A stretch of DNA of 64,000 bases from Allotamlana fucoidanivorans (GCF_006265225.1 NZ_VDCS01000003.1:248001-312000), one strand, 5' to 3'. Counted from the first letter of the stretch, positions 52,625 to 63,165 are shown. Notes: generated by a model from the letters alone, not told the origin. Numbers and translations: made by a program.

Positions 52625-55600
52625 TCATTTTATTTTCGATAATCTTAAAATATCTCCAAAAACACCTCTAGCAGTTACCTCGGCTCCTGCTCCAGCTCCT
52701 TGAATTACAATAGGCTGTTCACCATATGATTCTGTAAATATCTCAAAAATAGCATCAGATCCCTTTACATGTCCCAGGGTGCTATCTTCTGGCACTGAAA
52801 CTAATTTCACCTCTAAAACACCTTTATCTTGAGATAAATCACCAGACAAATCACCCACATAACGTAGTACGTGCCCCGGTTTTTGTTCGTCTTTTAGTTT
52901 TTGATACCTTACATCCAGCACTTCTAATTGCGACAAAAATTCTGCTACAGAAATGTCTCTATAAGCTTCTGGAATAAGATTTAGCACCTCAACATCTTCA
53001 AATTCATTTTGTAAATCTAATTCTCTAGCCAAAATTAGTAATTTTCTCGCTACATCATTTCCTGAAAAGTCTTCTCGCGGATCTGGCTCGGTAAAACCCT
53101 TGTCTACTGTTTCTTTAATAATGGCACTAAATGGCTTTTCTTCTACCGAAAAATTATTAAACAAGTAACTTAAGGTTCCTGAAAACACGCCTCTAATACG
53201 TGTAATATTTTCACCTGATTCGTGCAATAATTTAATGGTATCAATCAAAGGTAATCCTGCTCCAACTGTGGTTTCATATAAATATTCCTTATTATGCTCT
53301 TTTAAATTAACGCGTAAATTGGTGTAAAACTCATGAGAAATCGTGTTAGCAATTTTATTGGATGACACCAAATCAAAACCAGCTTCAACCAAAGGTATGT
53401 AGTTTTGATAAAAGGTAGAACTCGCGGTATTATCAACCGCTATTAAATTTTCTAAATGATGTGTTTTGGCAAACGCTATGATATCGTCAATTGAATTTTC
53501 AATAGATGACTCTGCTATTTCTTCTTTCCAATTTTCTGAAACCCCATCTTTATTTAAAAGCATTTTTTTAGAGTTAGCTATTGCAAAAACGTTAAGATGA
53601 ATACCCTTTCTTTTCTCAATATCTTCCTTAGACTTTAAAATTTGATTGATTAAAGCCCCGCCTACACCTCCATGACCAAAAATGGCAATGTTTATTTTTT
53701 TAGAAATACCAAAAACTTCACCGTGAATCACATTAACCGCTTTATGCAATTGGTTCTTTTTCACCACCAAACTTACATTCTTTCCTGTTACTGTGTTATT
53801 AAAAAGTAACGGTGTAATCTGATTTCTAATTAAAGCATTGAACGGTTTATGAAACGAGCTCAATTCAATACCCACAATGGAGATCACAGATACGTCATCA
53901 ACCACATCAATTTTATTCACGTCTTGCGAATAAAAATCACTCTCAAACTCCCTCTCAAGCGCCAAAACAGCTTGTGTAGCTTGATCTGCATCTATAATCA
54001 ACCCTATACCCCGCTCTGAAGACCCTTGAGACACTATACTCACACTGATACCATAATTGCTTAAAGCTCCAAAAATTCTAGCGTCAACACCAATTTTACC
54101 CAAAAGCCCTCTTCCTTCAAAATTCAATAACGCCACATTATCAAGAATTGATAATGAAGTTACTTCCTTAGTACTTGGTCGAGCTGTAATTAAGGTACCT
54201 TCATCTTCAGGATTAAATGTATTGAGTATTCTTAAGCTGATATTTTTCTCAACTAAAGGAATGATGGTTTTGGCGTGCAATACCGAGGTTCCAAAATTAG
54301 CCAACTCGTTGGCTTCACTGAATGACAATTCTCTAATCTGTTTGGCATCAGAAACTAAATTAGGGTCGGCTGTGTAAATGCCGTTTACATGTGTATAATT
54401 TTGAAGCTCATCCGCATCTAAAAAATTAGCAATTAAAGCCGCTGTATAATTACTGCCATTTCTGCCTAATGTAGTGGTTTCATTTTTCAAATTTGAAGCA
54501 ATGAAACCTGTAATTACATTTACCGAATCTTTATGTTTTTTGAAATATGCCTGCGTGTTTTCCTTTGAAAGTTTTGACAATGGTTGCGCATTGCCAAAAG
54601 CTTCATCTGTTTTTATTAAATCTCTTGAATCGGTAGCATGTGCGTTAACTCCGCGCTCATTCAAGATGGTTGTGATTAGTTTTACAGACAATAGCTCGCC
54701 CTGTGCTAAAATATTATCTTTGGTTTTTTTACTATAATCACGTAACAAACTAACACCTTCAAAAAGCTGATCTAAAACAGAGAACTCTTCTGAAAAATCG
54801 ACTGATTTTAAAGGTTCAATCTGATAGGTTTTAAAAGCCTCTAAAGCTTCTTTATATGACTTTCCTTTTAAGGCTTTATTTAAAATAGCCTCTAAATCAT
54901 CGGTTGCCGATCCTCGTGCCGAAACCACTACACAGATACGATCCCCATTTTTTACCTTATTCTCTATGATTGAAAGTACTGTTTCTAATCCTTTTCCATT
55001 AGCTAGAGACTTACCCCCAAACTTTAAAACTTTCATGCGTTTTCTTTTTGAATCAGGCACAAAAATGCCTTCAATTATTTTCTCCAGTTGCTCATACTCC
55101 ATTAAAAAGGCATCATGCCCATGCACCGAATGTATTTCATTATAAGTCACATTAGGATGTGTTAATGCCAGCTGCCTATGAGTTTCTCTATTCTCTTCTG
55201 CTGTAAAAAACAAATCGGAGTCCACCCCAATAATATGAATATTAGCCTTTATTGTATCTAAAACATTGAAATCTTCTTTTCTTCCTTTGGTTACATCAAT
55301 GGTTTTAAGCAATTGATTCATGAGTTTATAAGCCGAAAGCTGAAAACGTTCCTGTAACCTTTTGCCATGGTGCAATAACCAACTCTCCACATTAAAAATC
55401 TCTAAATCATCATTTATAGAACGGTGGAAGCGTTCTTTAAAAGATTCTGGGGTTCGATAACACAACATGGCATGCATTCTAGCATCATGTACCGGATTTT
55501 TTGAATTCAGCAAAAACTGCTCTTGAATTTGACAGTTGGCAATCAACCAATCGGTAGACTTCCAATCGGTAGCCACAGTCACCAAATTCTCAGTAAAATC

Positions 55601-56020
55601 TGGTTTATTAACGGCCATTTCCCAAGCTATACCCCCACCTAGTGAGCCACCTATGGTAGCAAACACTTTAGGAATATTTAGTTTTTCAAGACCTAACAGA
55701 AATATATTAGCCACATCTCTAGCTACAAAATCCTTATAGTTATCAATGATGAAGCTATCATAACCATTTCCTGGTATATTAAACGCTAAAATAGAATACA
55801 ACTTGGTATCTATCACTTTATCATCACCAATTAAATCCTTCCACCAGCCATCTTTACCTGCCACATTACTATTACCCGTAAGGGCATGGTTCACTAAAAC
55901 TATAGGTGCAGTACCTAATGGTTTACCAAACACCTGATAACTCAATTTTATTTGAGGAATGGAAACTTTACTTTCAGTAACAAAGTTTTCAAGAATGATA
56001 TGTTGTAATGGCGTATCCAC
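52625..56020 (-). CDS. MetX-like acyltransferase / aspartate kinase / homoserine dehydrogenase fusion
   Basis: A 1131-residue trifunctional protein. Residues 1 to about 325 are an alpha/beta hydrolase of the MetX type: nucleophile Ser126 in TIGGSLGGG, probable Asp269 and His302 (VHGHDAF) complete the triad; it would acylate homoserine. From Met329 (KVLKFGGKSLANG) aspartate kinase follows, with ACT-like regulatory repeats (about 630-760). Homoserine dehydrogenase begins near 775 (IAIFGHGGVGGALINQIL) and ends at 1131. Thus three steps (Asp phosphorylation, aspartate-semialdehyde reduction, homoserine activation) are in one chain. Only the semialdehyde dehydrogenase (Asd) step is not covered. 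It lies behind a SAM-I riboswitch via metY. Confidence 0.92.
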   Translation of the reverse strand: MDTPLQHIILENFVTESKVSIPQIKLSYQVFGKPLGTAPIVLVNHALTGNSNVAGKDGWWKDLIGDDKVIDTKLYSILAFNIPGNGYDSFIIDNYKDFVARDVANIFLLGLEKLNIPKVFATIGGSLGGGIAWEMAVNKPDFTENLVTVATDWKSTDWLIANCQIQEQFLLNSKNPVHDARMHAMLCYRTPESFKERFHRSINDDLEIFNVESWLLHHGKRLQERFQLSAYKLMNQLLKTIDVTKGRKEDFNVLDTIKANIHIIGVDSDLFFTAEENRETHRQLALTHPNVTYNEIHSVHGHDAFLMEYEQLEKIIEGIFVPDSKRKRMKVLKFGGKSLANGKGLETVLSIIENKVKNGDRICVVVSARGSATDDLEAILNKALKGKSYKEALEAFKTYQIEPLKSVDFSEEFSVLDQLFEGVSLLRDYSKKTKDNILAQGELLSVKLITTILNERGVNAHATDSRDLIKTDEAFGNAQPLSKLSKENTQAYFKKHKDSVNVITGFIASNLKNETTTLGRNGSNYTAALIANFLDADELQNYTHVNGIYTADPNLVSDAKQIRELSFSEANELANFGTSVLHAKTIIPLVEKNISLRILNTFNPEDEGTLITARPSTKEVTSLSILDNVALLNFEGRGLLGKIGVDARIFGALSNYGISVSIVSQGSSERGIGLIIDADQATQAVLALEREFESDFYSQDVNKIDVVDDVSVISIVGIELSSFHKPFNALIRNQITPLLFNNTVTGKNVSLVVKKNQLHKAVNVIHGEVFGISKKINIAIFGHGGVGGALINQILKSKEDIEKRKGIHLNVFAIANSKKMLLNKDGVSENWKEEIAESSIENSIDDIIAFAKTHHLENLIAVDNTASSTFYQNYIPLVEAGFDLVSSNKIANTISHEFYTNLRVNLKEHNKEYLYETTVGAGLPLIDTIKLLHESGENITRIRGVFSGTLSYLFNNFSVEEKPFSAIIKETVDKGFTEPDPREDFSGNDVARKLLILARELDLQNEFEDVEVLNLIPEAYRDISVAEFLSQLEVLDVRYQKLKDEQKPGHVLRYVGDLSGDLSQDKGVLEVKLVSVPEDSTLGHVKGSDAIFEIFTESYGEQPIVIQGAGAGAEVTARGVFGDILRLSKIK

Positions 56021-56079
56021 TAATATTCAAATTACATTTAACCTGTTTTACTTTGCAGCATCAAACAAGTTATTAATAG

Positions 56080-57354
56080 TTATATTTTTTCAAAAGCCTG
56101 CTTTAAATCCGCTTTTAAATCTTCAATATCCTCAATCCCAACAGACAACCTGATTAAATCTGGCGACACACCTGCCGAAGCCTGAGCCGCTTCATCCAAT
56201 TGTTGATGGGTGGTACTTGCCGGATGAATAATCAATGATTTTGTATCTCCTATATTAGCTAACAATGAAAATATCTTTGTTTCATCTGCTACGGTCTTTG
56301 CCGCTTCAAAACCTGCTTTTGCTCCAAAGGTAACAATTCCGCTTTGTCCTTTAGGTAAATATTTATCTGCTAAAGCTTTATATGTACTACTTTCTAATCC
56401 TGGATAATTTACCCATGCCACTTCAGGTTGAGCCTCAAGCCATTTAGCCAACTCTAAAGCATTCTTACTATGCTGCTTGATTCTTACAGGTAAGGTTTCC
56501 AACCCTTGAATGATATTAAATGCATTTGTTGGACTTAAGGCGCCACCAAAATCACGTAATCCCTCTAAAATCAATTTGAATGTATAGGAGGCAGCCCCTA
56601 AAGTTTCATAATATTTCAATCCGTGATAACCTGCTGAAGGCTCTGTAAATTCCGGAAAATTCCCATTGGCCCAGTCAAAAGTTCCAGCATCAATTATTGC
56701 GCCTCCTAACGAAGTACCTTGTCCCCCAATATATTTGGTTAATGAGTGAATAACAATATTTGCGCCGTGCTCAATTGGATTTAATAAAGCTGGTGTTGCC
56801 ACTGTATTATCTACAATGAAAGGAACGCCTGCTGCTTTTGACACTTCAGCTATTGCCTCTAAATCTAACACATCTAATTTGGGATTTCCTAAGGACTCTA
56901 CAAAAAAGGCTCTTGTATTATCTTGAACGGCATGTTTAAAATTTTCAGGGTTTGAAGCATCAACAAATGTGGTTGTGATACCTAATCGCGGTAACGTTAC
57001 GCTTAATAAATTGTATGTTCCGCCATACAAACTACTTGAAGCCACAATATGATCTCCTGCCTTTAACAGCGTTAACAAACCCGTTGAAATCGCTGCTGTA
57101 CCAGAAGCAAATACTACCGCACCAATACCACCTTCAAGCGCTGCTAAACGTTCCTGTAAAATTTGATTGGTAGGATTATTTAATCTTGTATAAATAAAGC
57201 CTAATTCTTGTAGTGAAAACAAATTAGCCGCATGTTCTGAATTATTGAACACATACGATGTAGTTTGATAAATAGGAACCGCTCTTGTTCCGCCAGTTGC
57301 ACTAGTTTCATGTCCTGCATGAAGCGCGTTTGTTGCAAATTTTTGTGTACTCAT
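56080..57354 (-). CDS. metY: O-acetylhomoserine aminocarboxypropyltransferase (sulfhydrylase)
   Basis: A 424-residue PLP enzyme replacing the acetate of O-acetylhomoserine with sulfide to give homocysteine. Signatures: TNALHAGHETSATGGTRAVPIYQTTSYVF, TRLNNPTNQILQERLAALEGG, FVESLGNPKLDVLDLEAI and the PLP Lys in IVIHSLTKYIGGQGTSLGGAI. The longer C-terminal part and sequence favour MetY over cystathionine synthase types. First gene downstream of the SAM-I riboswitch and its terminator. Confidence 0.94.
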   Translation of the reverse strand: MSTQKFATNALHAGHETSATGGTRAVPIYQTTSYVFNNSEHAANLFSLQELGFIYTRLNNPTNQILQERLAALEGGIGAVVFASGTAAISTGLLTLLKAGDHIVASSSLYGGTYNLLSVTLPRLGITTTFVDASNPENFKHAVQDNTRAFFVESLGNPKLDVLDLEAIAEVSKAAGVPFIVDNTVATPALLNPIEHGANIVIHSLTKYIGGQGTSLGGAIIDAGTFDWANGNFPEFTEPSAGYHGLKYYETLGAASYTFKLILEGLRDFGGALSPTNAFNIIQGLETLPVRIKQHSKNALELAKWLEAQPEVAWVNYPGLESSTYKALADKYLPKGQSGIVTFGAKAGFEAAKTVADETKIFSLLANIGDTKSLIIHPASTTHQQLDEAAQASAGVSPDLIRLSVGIEDIEDLKADLKQAFEKI

Positions 57355-57451
57355 TTTTCTAATTTTTTTTGAGTTAATAATTTAATTAATTCAAAAGTCA
57401 AAATGCACCTTTTTATAGATGTACTTAATAGAAAAATGTTATAAAGAATTT

Positions 57452-57474
57452 TAAAATTGCTAAGAGCAATTTTA
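57452..57474 (-). terminator. riboswitch-associated hairpin/terminator before metY
   Basis: TAAAATTGC (57452-57460) / GCAATTTTA (57466-57474) forms a perfect 9-bp stem with a 5-base loop, shortly after the aptamer P1. The T-tract is weak, so premature termination is likely but not certain. Confidence 0.65.
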
Positions 57475-57479
57475 TTATG

Positions 57480-57600
57480 GTTATCTATCCAAACATCGAT
57501 AAATGAATCAATATTCAAGTAGAATTTAGCACCTTCTTTAATAAGTTTAAAGGGTTGCTAAGGTTTCATAGGGTCTAATCCCTCCGCCTTTCTTGATAAC
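57480..57600 (-). promoter_or_regulatory. SAM-I (S-box) riboswitch upstream of metY operon
   Basis: Minus-strand sequence contains the S-box core: P1 strands GTTATC (57600-57595) and GATAAC (57485-57480), the invariant AAG after P1, GGAGGGA, ATGAAACC, AGCAACC, AAGGTGCTA and a P4 hairpin (AACATCGAT / ATCAATATT). SAM binding should reduce metY, metX-thrA and metZ expression. A possible TTTG / AATATTTG promoter lies about 31-62 bases upstream (57631-57662). Confidence 0.94.
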
Positions 57601-57697
57601 ATCTCAGTAAGTCTTTGAACTTTGTAATTGCAAATATTCGTTCAGAAAAATTAATTTCCAAATTTTTTCAGGTGAAATTTTAAATTTTTGTAAAAAT

Positions 57698-59248
57698 TTA
57701 AGAGTTCAACATGCGTTGCTGAAACTTATCTCGAATAATTTGACCTATGGGTTTATTTTCTATTTTAGACTCTAACCATGAGATAATATCTAAATATAAA
57801 AACGCACGACTTTGATAAGGATCATCTTCAAATTCCTTAAGTTTTCTATGTAATTTGATGAATTCGTTTTTCACTTCATTCGGATAAATATCCCCCAAAC
57901 CTCTTAAAAACTTGATAAATTCTTTTTGCACCTCATGCAAATCTTCCATTTTAATTAAAAACTTATAGGTGCTTCTTATTAACACATCAAGATTGTAATC
58001 TAATCCTGCTTCATAGTGCGCCACCAAATTCAAAATTCTTGAAAAACACAATAAATCTTCCCGCATTTGAAGCGACCTATTGCTTATAATTTTCTCTAAA
58101 TAATAAATACATTTTTTATTATCACCAGCCCCAAAGTTCATACACGCCATTTTATAATAAAACACCATAATGTGATGCTCATCAATGCGATCTTTATATA
58201 CACGAAGACGTTCTAACACCTCATCAACCAAAGGAATGCCTTCTTCAAAACTTCCTTCAATAAAATGTAAGTTAAACTTGTTATTATAAATATATAAAAA
58301 GGCTAAACCATCAATATTATCATCGGCTGGAAACCATTTTTGCTGTGTAATATTTTCAAGTTTAAACAATACCTCTTTAAACTTTTCATATTGCCTCAAG
58401 TAAAATAACGCTTCCAGCAAATAATGATTTCCTCTTAGAAAAAAGACAGGGTGCAGCACAATCATGTCTTCATTATAATAAAATAAATCCACCCACTTTT
58501 TGGCATATTTATAACAGGATAAAAAATCTTGGGTTAAAAAACTATACCACAATTTAGCCTTAAACAACCACAATTTTTCCCTAAAACCTAATTCGTTAAT
58601 ATCATACTTAGGCAATCTATCATTATAATACTCTGTTATACGCTTGGTTTCAGCCTTATTCTTCACATAGCCTGTTTTTAAAAACTGGCCGTATAACTGA
58701 AGTGATAAATTAGATAATTTACTAGCCAAAACATTTTGCTGACTTAACTCTTTGGCTTGCACAGACAATTCGTCAGCCCGATTATTTAAACTCCTCGTAA
58801 TATACTGAGATTCAATAACCTTTTCAAGCTCAACAATTTCATAAGCCACATTTTTCTCTTCATTCGTAATGGCTAAGTTCTTCGCTTTATCTAAAATCTT
58901 TAAGCTTTGTTTATAAAGCCCTTTATGATATAAAATGGTTGCAAAATCAAGTTGCTCTCTAATTTGAATGCGAATATCTTGATGAGATGGATTCAAGCGA
59001 AGACTTATTAAAATCTGTTTGTATAAATGTGCCTTTAAATTTGAAAGCTGCTGTTTCTTTACAATCCCTTTTTTAAGGATTACGGCTTCATCATAAGATC
59101 CCAATTTATCAAGAATATTAAAGAGCATTAAGAATTTTGAATCCTCATTTACCCCTAATCTTCCTACATAAAGTTTAAACTGTCTTTTTTCAGATTTTGA
59201 AAGCGACTTAATTAAAATAAACAAATTATCTTTTTGTTCTCTTGTCAT
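57698..59248 (-). CDS. conserved helical (TPR-like) protein of unknown function
   Basis: A 516-residue protein, entirely helical by appearance, with repeated 30-40 residue units (for example LDFATILYHKGLYKQSLKILDKAKNLA) resembling tetratricopeptide repeats. The N-terminus begins FILIKSLSKSEKRQFKLYVG, without a signal peptide, so it is probably cytoplasmic. No catalytic motif is seen. It could act as a protein-interaction scaffold; homologues appear typical of flavobacteria by my recollection, but this is not proven. Divergent from leuA. Confidence 0.6.
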   Translation of the reverse strand: MTREQKDNLFILIKSLSKSEKRQFKLYVGRLGVNEDSKFLMLFNILDKLGSYDEAVILKKGIVKKQQLSNLKAHLYKQILISLRLNPSHQDIRIQIREQLDFATILYHKGLYKQSLKILDKAKNLAITNEEKNVAYEIVELEKVIESQYITRSLNNRADELSVQAKELSQQNVLASKLSNLSLQLYGQFLKTGYVKNKAETKRITEYYNDRLPKYDINELGFREKLWLFKAKLWYSFLTQDFLSCYKYAKKWVDLFYYNEDMIVLHPVFFLRGNHYLLEALFYLRQYEKFKEVLFKLENITQQKWFPADDNIDGLAFLYIYNNKFNLHFIEGSFEEGIPLVDEVLERLRVYKDRIDEHHIMVFYYKMACMNFGAGDNKKCIYYLEKIISNRSLQMREDLLCFSRILNLVAHYEAGLDYNLDVLIRSTYKFLIKMEDLHEVQKEFIKFLRGLGDIYPNEVKNEFIKLHRKLKEFEDDPYQSRAFLYLDIISWLESKIENKPIGQIIRDKFQQRMLNS

Positions 59249-59396
59249 AGTTACAAAAACAGATGTAAAACTCTTATTATAAGCTTTTTAACAAAACATT
59301 CATTGTGTTTAACATCGTAAAAAACAAATGTAGAATTCCATTTTTACAAAACCAAAATATACATTCGTAAATCAATACGAAAATATATTTTAATAA

Positions 59397-60572
59397 ATGT
59401 CTGATAATAGAGTCCAAATTTTTGATACAACCCTAAGAGATGGCGAACAAGTCCCTGGTTGTAAATTGAATACTGAACAAAAATTGATTATTGCCGAACA
59501 GCTTGATAATTTAGGCGTTGATATCATCGAAGCTGGTTTTCCAGTATCAAGTCCAGGCGATTTTAAGTCAGTTGAAGAGATTTCAAAAATTGTAAAGAAT
59601 GCAACCGTTTGTGGTTTAACCCGTTCTGTTGAAAATGATATAAAAGTAGCTGCCGAAGCATTAAAATATGCCAAAACAGCAAGAATCCATACAGGTATAG
59701 GAACGTCTGATTCGCATATAAAATTCAAGTTTAAATCGACGCGAGAAGATATCATTGAGCGCGCTGTAAAAGCCGTGGCCTATGCCAAAACGTTTGTAGA
59801 AGATGTTGAATTTTACGCTGAAGATGCTGGTAGAACAGATAACGACTATTTAGCGCGTGTTTGTGAAGCGGTAATAAAAGCTGGTGCTACAGTTTTAAAT
59901 ATTCCAGACACCACTGGGTATTGTTTACCACACGAATATGGTGCAAAAATTAAATACTTAAAAGAAAACGTAACTGGTATTGATAAAGCCATTTTATCGT
60001 GTCATTGTCATAATGATTTAGGTTTGGCTACCGCCAACTCCATTGAAGGGGTTATTAATGGTGCCCGACAAATAGAATGTACTATTAACGGTATTGGTGA
60101 GCGTGCAGGCAATACCGCTTTAGAAGAGGTAGTTATGATTTTAAAACAACACCCTTACTTAAACCTTGATACGGGTATTCAAACCGAAATGCTTTATGGT
60201 ATAAGCCAATTGGTATCAGACAGTATGGGTATTTATACACAGCCTAACAAGGCCATTGTAGGTGCTAATGCTTTTGCCCACAGTTCTGGTATACATCAAG
60301 ATGGCGTTATTAAGAATCGTGAAACCTATGAAATTATCGACCCTAAAGATGTGGGTGTAACAGAATCGGCCATTGTACTTACCGCTAGAAGTGGTAGAGC
60401 GGCTTTAGCCTACCGAGCCAAAAATGTAGGATACGAGTTAACCAAACTTCAATTGGATGAAATTTACACAGATTTCTTAGATTTTGCTGATAAGAAAAAG
60501 GAAGTAGATGATAATGATATTCATAAAATCATTGAAAGCAGCAAGATTTATAAAGAAATTACATCCTCTTAA
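59397..60572 (+). CDS. leuA: 2-isopropylmalate synthase (short form)
   Basis: Condenses acetyl-CoA with 2-ketoisovalerate, first committed leucine step. The 391-residue protein shows [13 protein letters not shown] (active-site Arg/Asp), [16 protein letters not shown] (metal-binding HxH) and [16 protein letters not shown]. It lacks the C-terminal regulatory LeuA-dimer domain of about 120 residues, common in Bacteroidota, so Leu feedback by that domain is not expected. Homocitrate or citramalate synthase are alternatives; the adjacent leuB supports leucine. Confidence 0.9.
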   Translation: MSDNRVQIFDTTLRDGEQVPGCKLNTEQKLIIAEQLDNLGVDIIEAGFPVSSPGDFKSVEEISKIVKNATVCGLTRSVENDIKVAAEALKYAKTARIHTGIGTSDSHIKFKFKSTREDIIERAVKAVAYAKTFVEDVEFYAEDAGRTDNDYLARVCEAVIKAGATVLNIPDTTGYCLPHEYGAKIKYLKENVTGIDKAILSCHCHNDLGLATANSIEGVINGARQIECTINGIGERAGNTALEEVVMILKQHPYLNLDTGIQTEMLYGISQLVSDSMGIYTQPNKAIVGANAFAHSSGIHQDGVIKNRETYEIIDPKDVGVTESAIVLTARSGRAALAYRAKNVGYELTKLQLDEIYTDFLDFADKKKEVDDNDIHKIIESSKIYKEITSS

Positions 60573-60649
60573 TCGAATATATTTCAATTATTTATAACAA
60601 TTAGCTAATTTACAAATACATTTTCTCTTTAAAGCACTTTGAATAACCC

Positions 60650-61768
60650 ATGAAATTAAATATTGCTGTTTTACCTGGAGATGGTATTGGACCAGAAGTT
60701 ACTGCACAAGCCGTCAAGGTTTTGAAAGCCATAGCCATGGAATTTAACCATGTATTTACTTTCAGAAAAGCACTTGTGGGCTCAAGTGCCATGGATAAAA
60801 CTGGAAATCCGTTACCAGAAGAGACCGTTAACATTTGTAAAGAAGCTGATGCTGTTCTATTTGGAGCTATTGGTAGCCCTGCCTATGATCATGATCCAGA
60901 TGCCAAAGTAAGACCTGAACAAGGTCTTTTGGGCATAAGAAAAGCTCTTGGTTTGCATACTAATATAAGACCTGTCATAGCCTATGAAGATTTACTAAAC
61001 AAATCTTCACTAAAAGTTAAGCAGATAAAAGATACAAACCTTGTCATTTATAGAGAACTTACCGGAGGTATTTATTTTGGAGAAAGGCATTTAAGTGACG
61101 ATGGTAACACGGCTTCAGATGTTTGCACCTATCAGCGTTTTGAAATAGAACGTATTGCTCATGGCGCTTTTAAGGCGGCACAATCAAGAAAACGAAAATT
61201 AACCTTGGTTGATAAAGCAAATGTTCTGGAAAGCTCAAGGCTTTGGCGCCGTATAGTTAAAGAAATAGCGCTTCAATATTCTAATGTTGAAGTGAGTTAT
61301 ATGTATATTGACAATGCAGCTATGGAGCTGATTATTAACCCAAGACAGTTTGATGTTATTTTAACCGAAAATATGTTTGGGGATATTTTATCAGAAGAAG
61401 CAAGTGTTATTGTAGGATCAATAGGATTATTGGCCTCTGCTTCTTTAGGTGATAAGCATGCCATGTTTGAGCCCATTCACGGAGCTTATACAAAAGCAGC
61501 TAATAAAGGTATTGCAAACCCCATTGCCTCTATTTTGTCGGCCGCTATGTTACTGGATCATTTTGGGTTAGATGATGAAGCAGCTCTGGTACGCGAAGGT
61601 GTAGATAAATCGTTGAAACTTCATATAACCACTCCCGATTTAAATAACAAATATGACAATATAAGTACTACTAAAGTAGGTGATTTTATTGAAGATTTTA
61701 TTAATAATCCCGATGAAACAAATCTAAACTTTACTAATATACATTTAGGACAATCCACTATTATTTAA
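60650..61768 (+). CDS. leuB: 3-isopropylmalate dehydrogenase
   Basis: NAD-dependent decarboxylating dehydrogenase of 372 residues: IAVLPGDGIGPEVTAQAVKVL, RPEQGLLGIRKAL, YRELTGGIYFGERH, TENMFGDILSEEASVIVGSIGLLASASLG and FEPIHGAY. It oxidises 3-isopropylmalate to 2-oxo-4-methylvalerate. It lies 77 bases after leuA on the same strand, but leuC and leuD are not in the window. Confidence 0.96.
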   Translation: MKLNIAVLPGDGIGPEVTAQAVKVLKAIAMEFNHVFTFRKALVGSSAMDKTGNPLPEETVNICKEADAVLFGAIGSPAYDHDPDAKVRPEQGLLGIRKALGLHTNIRPVIAYEDLLNKSSLKVKQIKDTNLVIYRELTGGIYFGERHLSDDGNTASDVCTYQRFEIERIAHGAFKAAQSRKRKLTLVDKANVLESSRLWRRIVKEIALQYSNVEVSYMYIDNAAMELIINPRQFDVILTENMFGDILSEEASVIVGSIGLLASASLGDKHAMFEPIHGAYTKAANKGIANPIASILSAAMLLDHFGLDDEAALVREGVDKSLKLHITTPDLNNKYDNISTTKVGDFIEDFINNPDETNLNFTNIHLGQSTII

Positions 61769-61821
61769 TTATTTGAGTTAGTCAACAAACTATTAAACTG
61801 AACATAATGGGACGTCCAAAA

Positions 61822-61856
61822 AAAGCGCATTTTTTTACAAATGCGCTTTATTTTTA
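61822..61856 (+). terminator. intrinsic terminator after leuB
   Basis: Perfect 11-bp stem AAAGCGCATTT (61822-61832) / AAATGCGCTTT (61839-61849), six-base loop, then a T-rich tail. It also can serve the convergent GH16 gene. Confidence 0.9.
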
Positions 61857-61935
61857 TACCTAGTACGATATTCTCATATTGAATTCCGTTCACTCAAACT
61901 AAATTTAACCTTAATCTTTAATCATACAGCCTAAA

Positions 61936-63165
61936 TTACTCTGGTTTATAGGTTCGAATGTATTCAAATTTAGAAGTTGAACGTGCTTCACTAATAACAG
62001 AAGGATCAGTTGTATAATCCTCAACCTGCCCTACTGTCTCTCGCCAAGGTTGTGCCGCAGCCGATATAATAAGATACATATCCTTATTTAAACCTGTGCC
62101 ATTTGTATAGTTCAACGGATCTATTTCATCAGTAGGTGTTTCTCTTACTAATTCGCCATCAACATAATATTTAAGTGTCCAAGGATCTAACCACAGTATT
62201 CCATAATTATGATAATCATCTGCCCACTGTGTTCCTTTTCCATCAGCATAATAGGTTTCTGGCCCTTTGGGTTGATAATCTTGAAACGGATCTCTTATAA
62301 ACGTATGATGACTTAAATGTAATCTTTTTGAAAAATAATCGTTGTCTTTACTACCATAAGCTTCCAAATTATCTATTTCCTGAGTAGAGTCTTCACTTAA
62401 TAGCCATACAGCCGTAGCTAACGATGATTCACTTATTTTTGCCCGCGCTTCCATATATAGCGGATATCCTACTTTGGCTTTTGATGTTACACAACCCGTA
62501 TGCACATTATTACCATCAATAGTCGCTTTATACACAAGTTTACCATCTTGTATTGAAGAATTTTCCGGAGTATAAACCGTTGATGTTGTAGCCGTACCAG
62601 ACTTTTTAGGTCCTGTCCAGCCATTGAAAAACGAATCTTGCCAATCATCTGAAAATTGAGAATCAGTCTTATCACTATATTCAAACTCATTGGAAAACTC
62701 AGGTTGAATAACCCACATTTTTCCATTACCAGGATCTGGTAAAAAAGCAACTGGGCTCGGTGCTTTATCTGTGGTAATATCTTTTTGATCTCCATAAATT
62801 GTTTCAGAATTACTAGACAAATAGGCTCTGAAATAGTATTTAGCATTACCTTTTAATTCTGAAATGGTAGTAGTAAAATCATTTGACGTTGATGAAACCA
62901 CTTGTTTGTTATCATTAATTGTAGGAAGCTCTGTTTCGGCCCAAACGACACCTTGCTCTATGCTCTGAAAATCGTCATTCCCATAGGAAATAGTTCCTCC
63001 TACTAAAACGTCTGAATAGACGGCGGTTTTCTCTGGAATTTTAGTATTAACCATTGTTAGAATTGGGGTAACTTCAGGATCATCTTCTGTGGCGTCACTT
63101 TTACTGCATGAAGCAAAAATGATTAAACTACAACATAATGTTAGGGGCAAATATTTATTAAGCAT
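61936..63165 (-). CDS. GH16 family beta-agarase / porphyranase-type lipoprotein
   Basis: A 409-residue glycoside hydrolase. The signal MLNKYLPLTLCCSLIIFASC is a lipobox, so it should be lipid-anchored. Residues about 35-135 form a fibronectin-III-like domain (YFRAYLSSNSETIYG). The GH16 domain (about 145-409) contains catalytic QEIDNLEAYG with Glu263, Asp265, Glu268, and the agarase-like HLSHHTFIRDPFQDYQP, YYVDGELVRE and FEYIRTYKPE. It likely cleaves beta-1,4 links of agar or porphyran; distinguishing agarase from porphyranase needs experiment or phylogeny. With the next gene it forms part of an algal polysaccharide locus. Confidence 0.9.
   Translation of the reverse strand: MLNKYLPLTLCCSLIIFASCSKSDATEDDPEVTPILTMVNTKIPEKTAVYSDVLVGGTISYGNDDFQSIEQGVVWAETELPTINDNKQVVSSTSNDFTTTISELKGNAKYYFRAYLSSNSETIYGDQKDITTDKAPSPVAFLPDPGNGKMWVIQPEFSNEFEYSDKTDSQFSDDWQDSFFNGWTGPKKSGTATTSTVYTPENSSIQDGKLVYKATIDGNNVHTGCVTSKAKVGYPLYMEARAKISESSLATAVWLLSEDSTQEIDNLEAYGSKDNDYFSKRLHLSHHTFIRDPFQDYQPKGPETYYADGKGTQWADDYHNYGILWLDPWTLKYYVDGELVRETPTDEIDPLNYTNGTGLNKDMYLIISAAAQPWRETVGQVEDYTTDPSVISEARSTSKFEYIRTYKPE

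Noticed and set aside
59249-59396. Possible leucine leader peptide before leuA
   Set aside because: No small ORF with Leu codon runs and no terminator hairpin were found.
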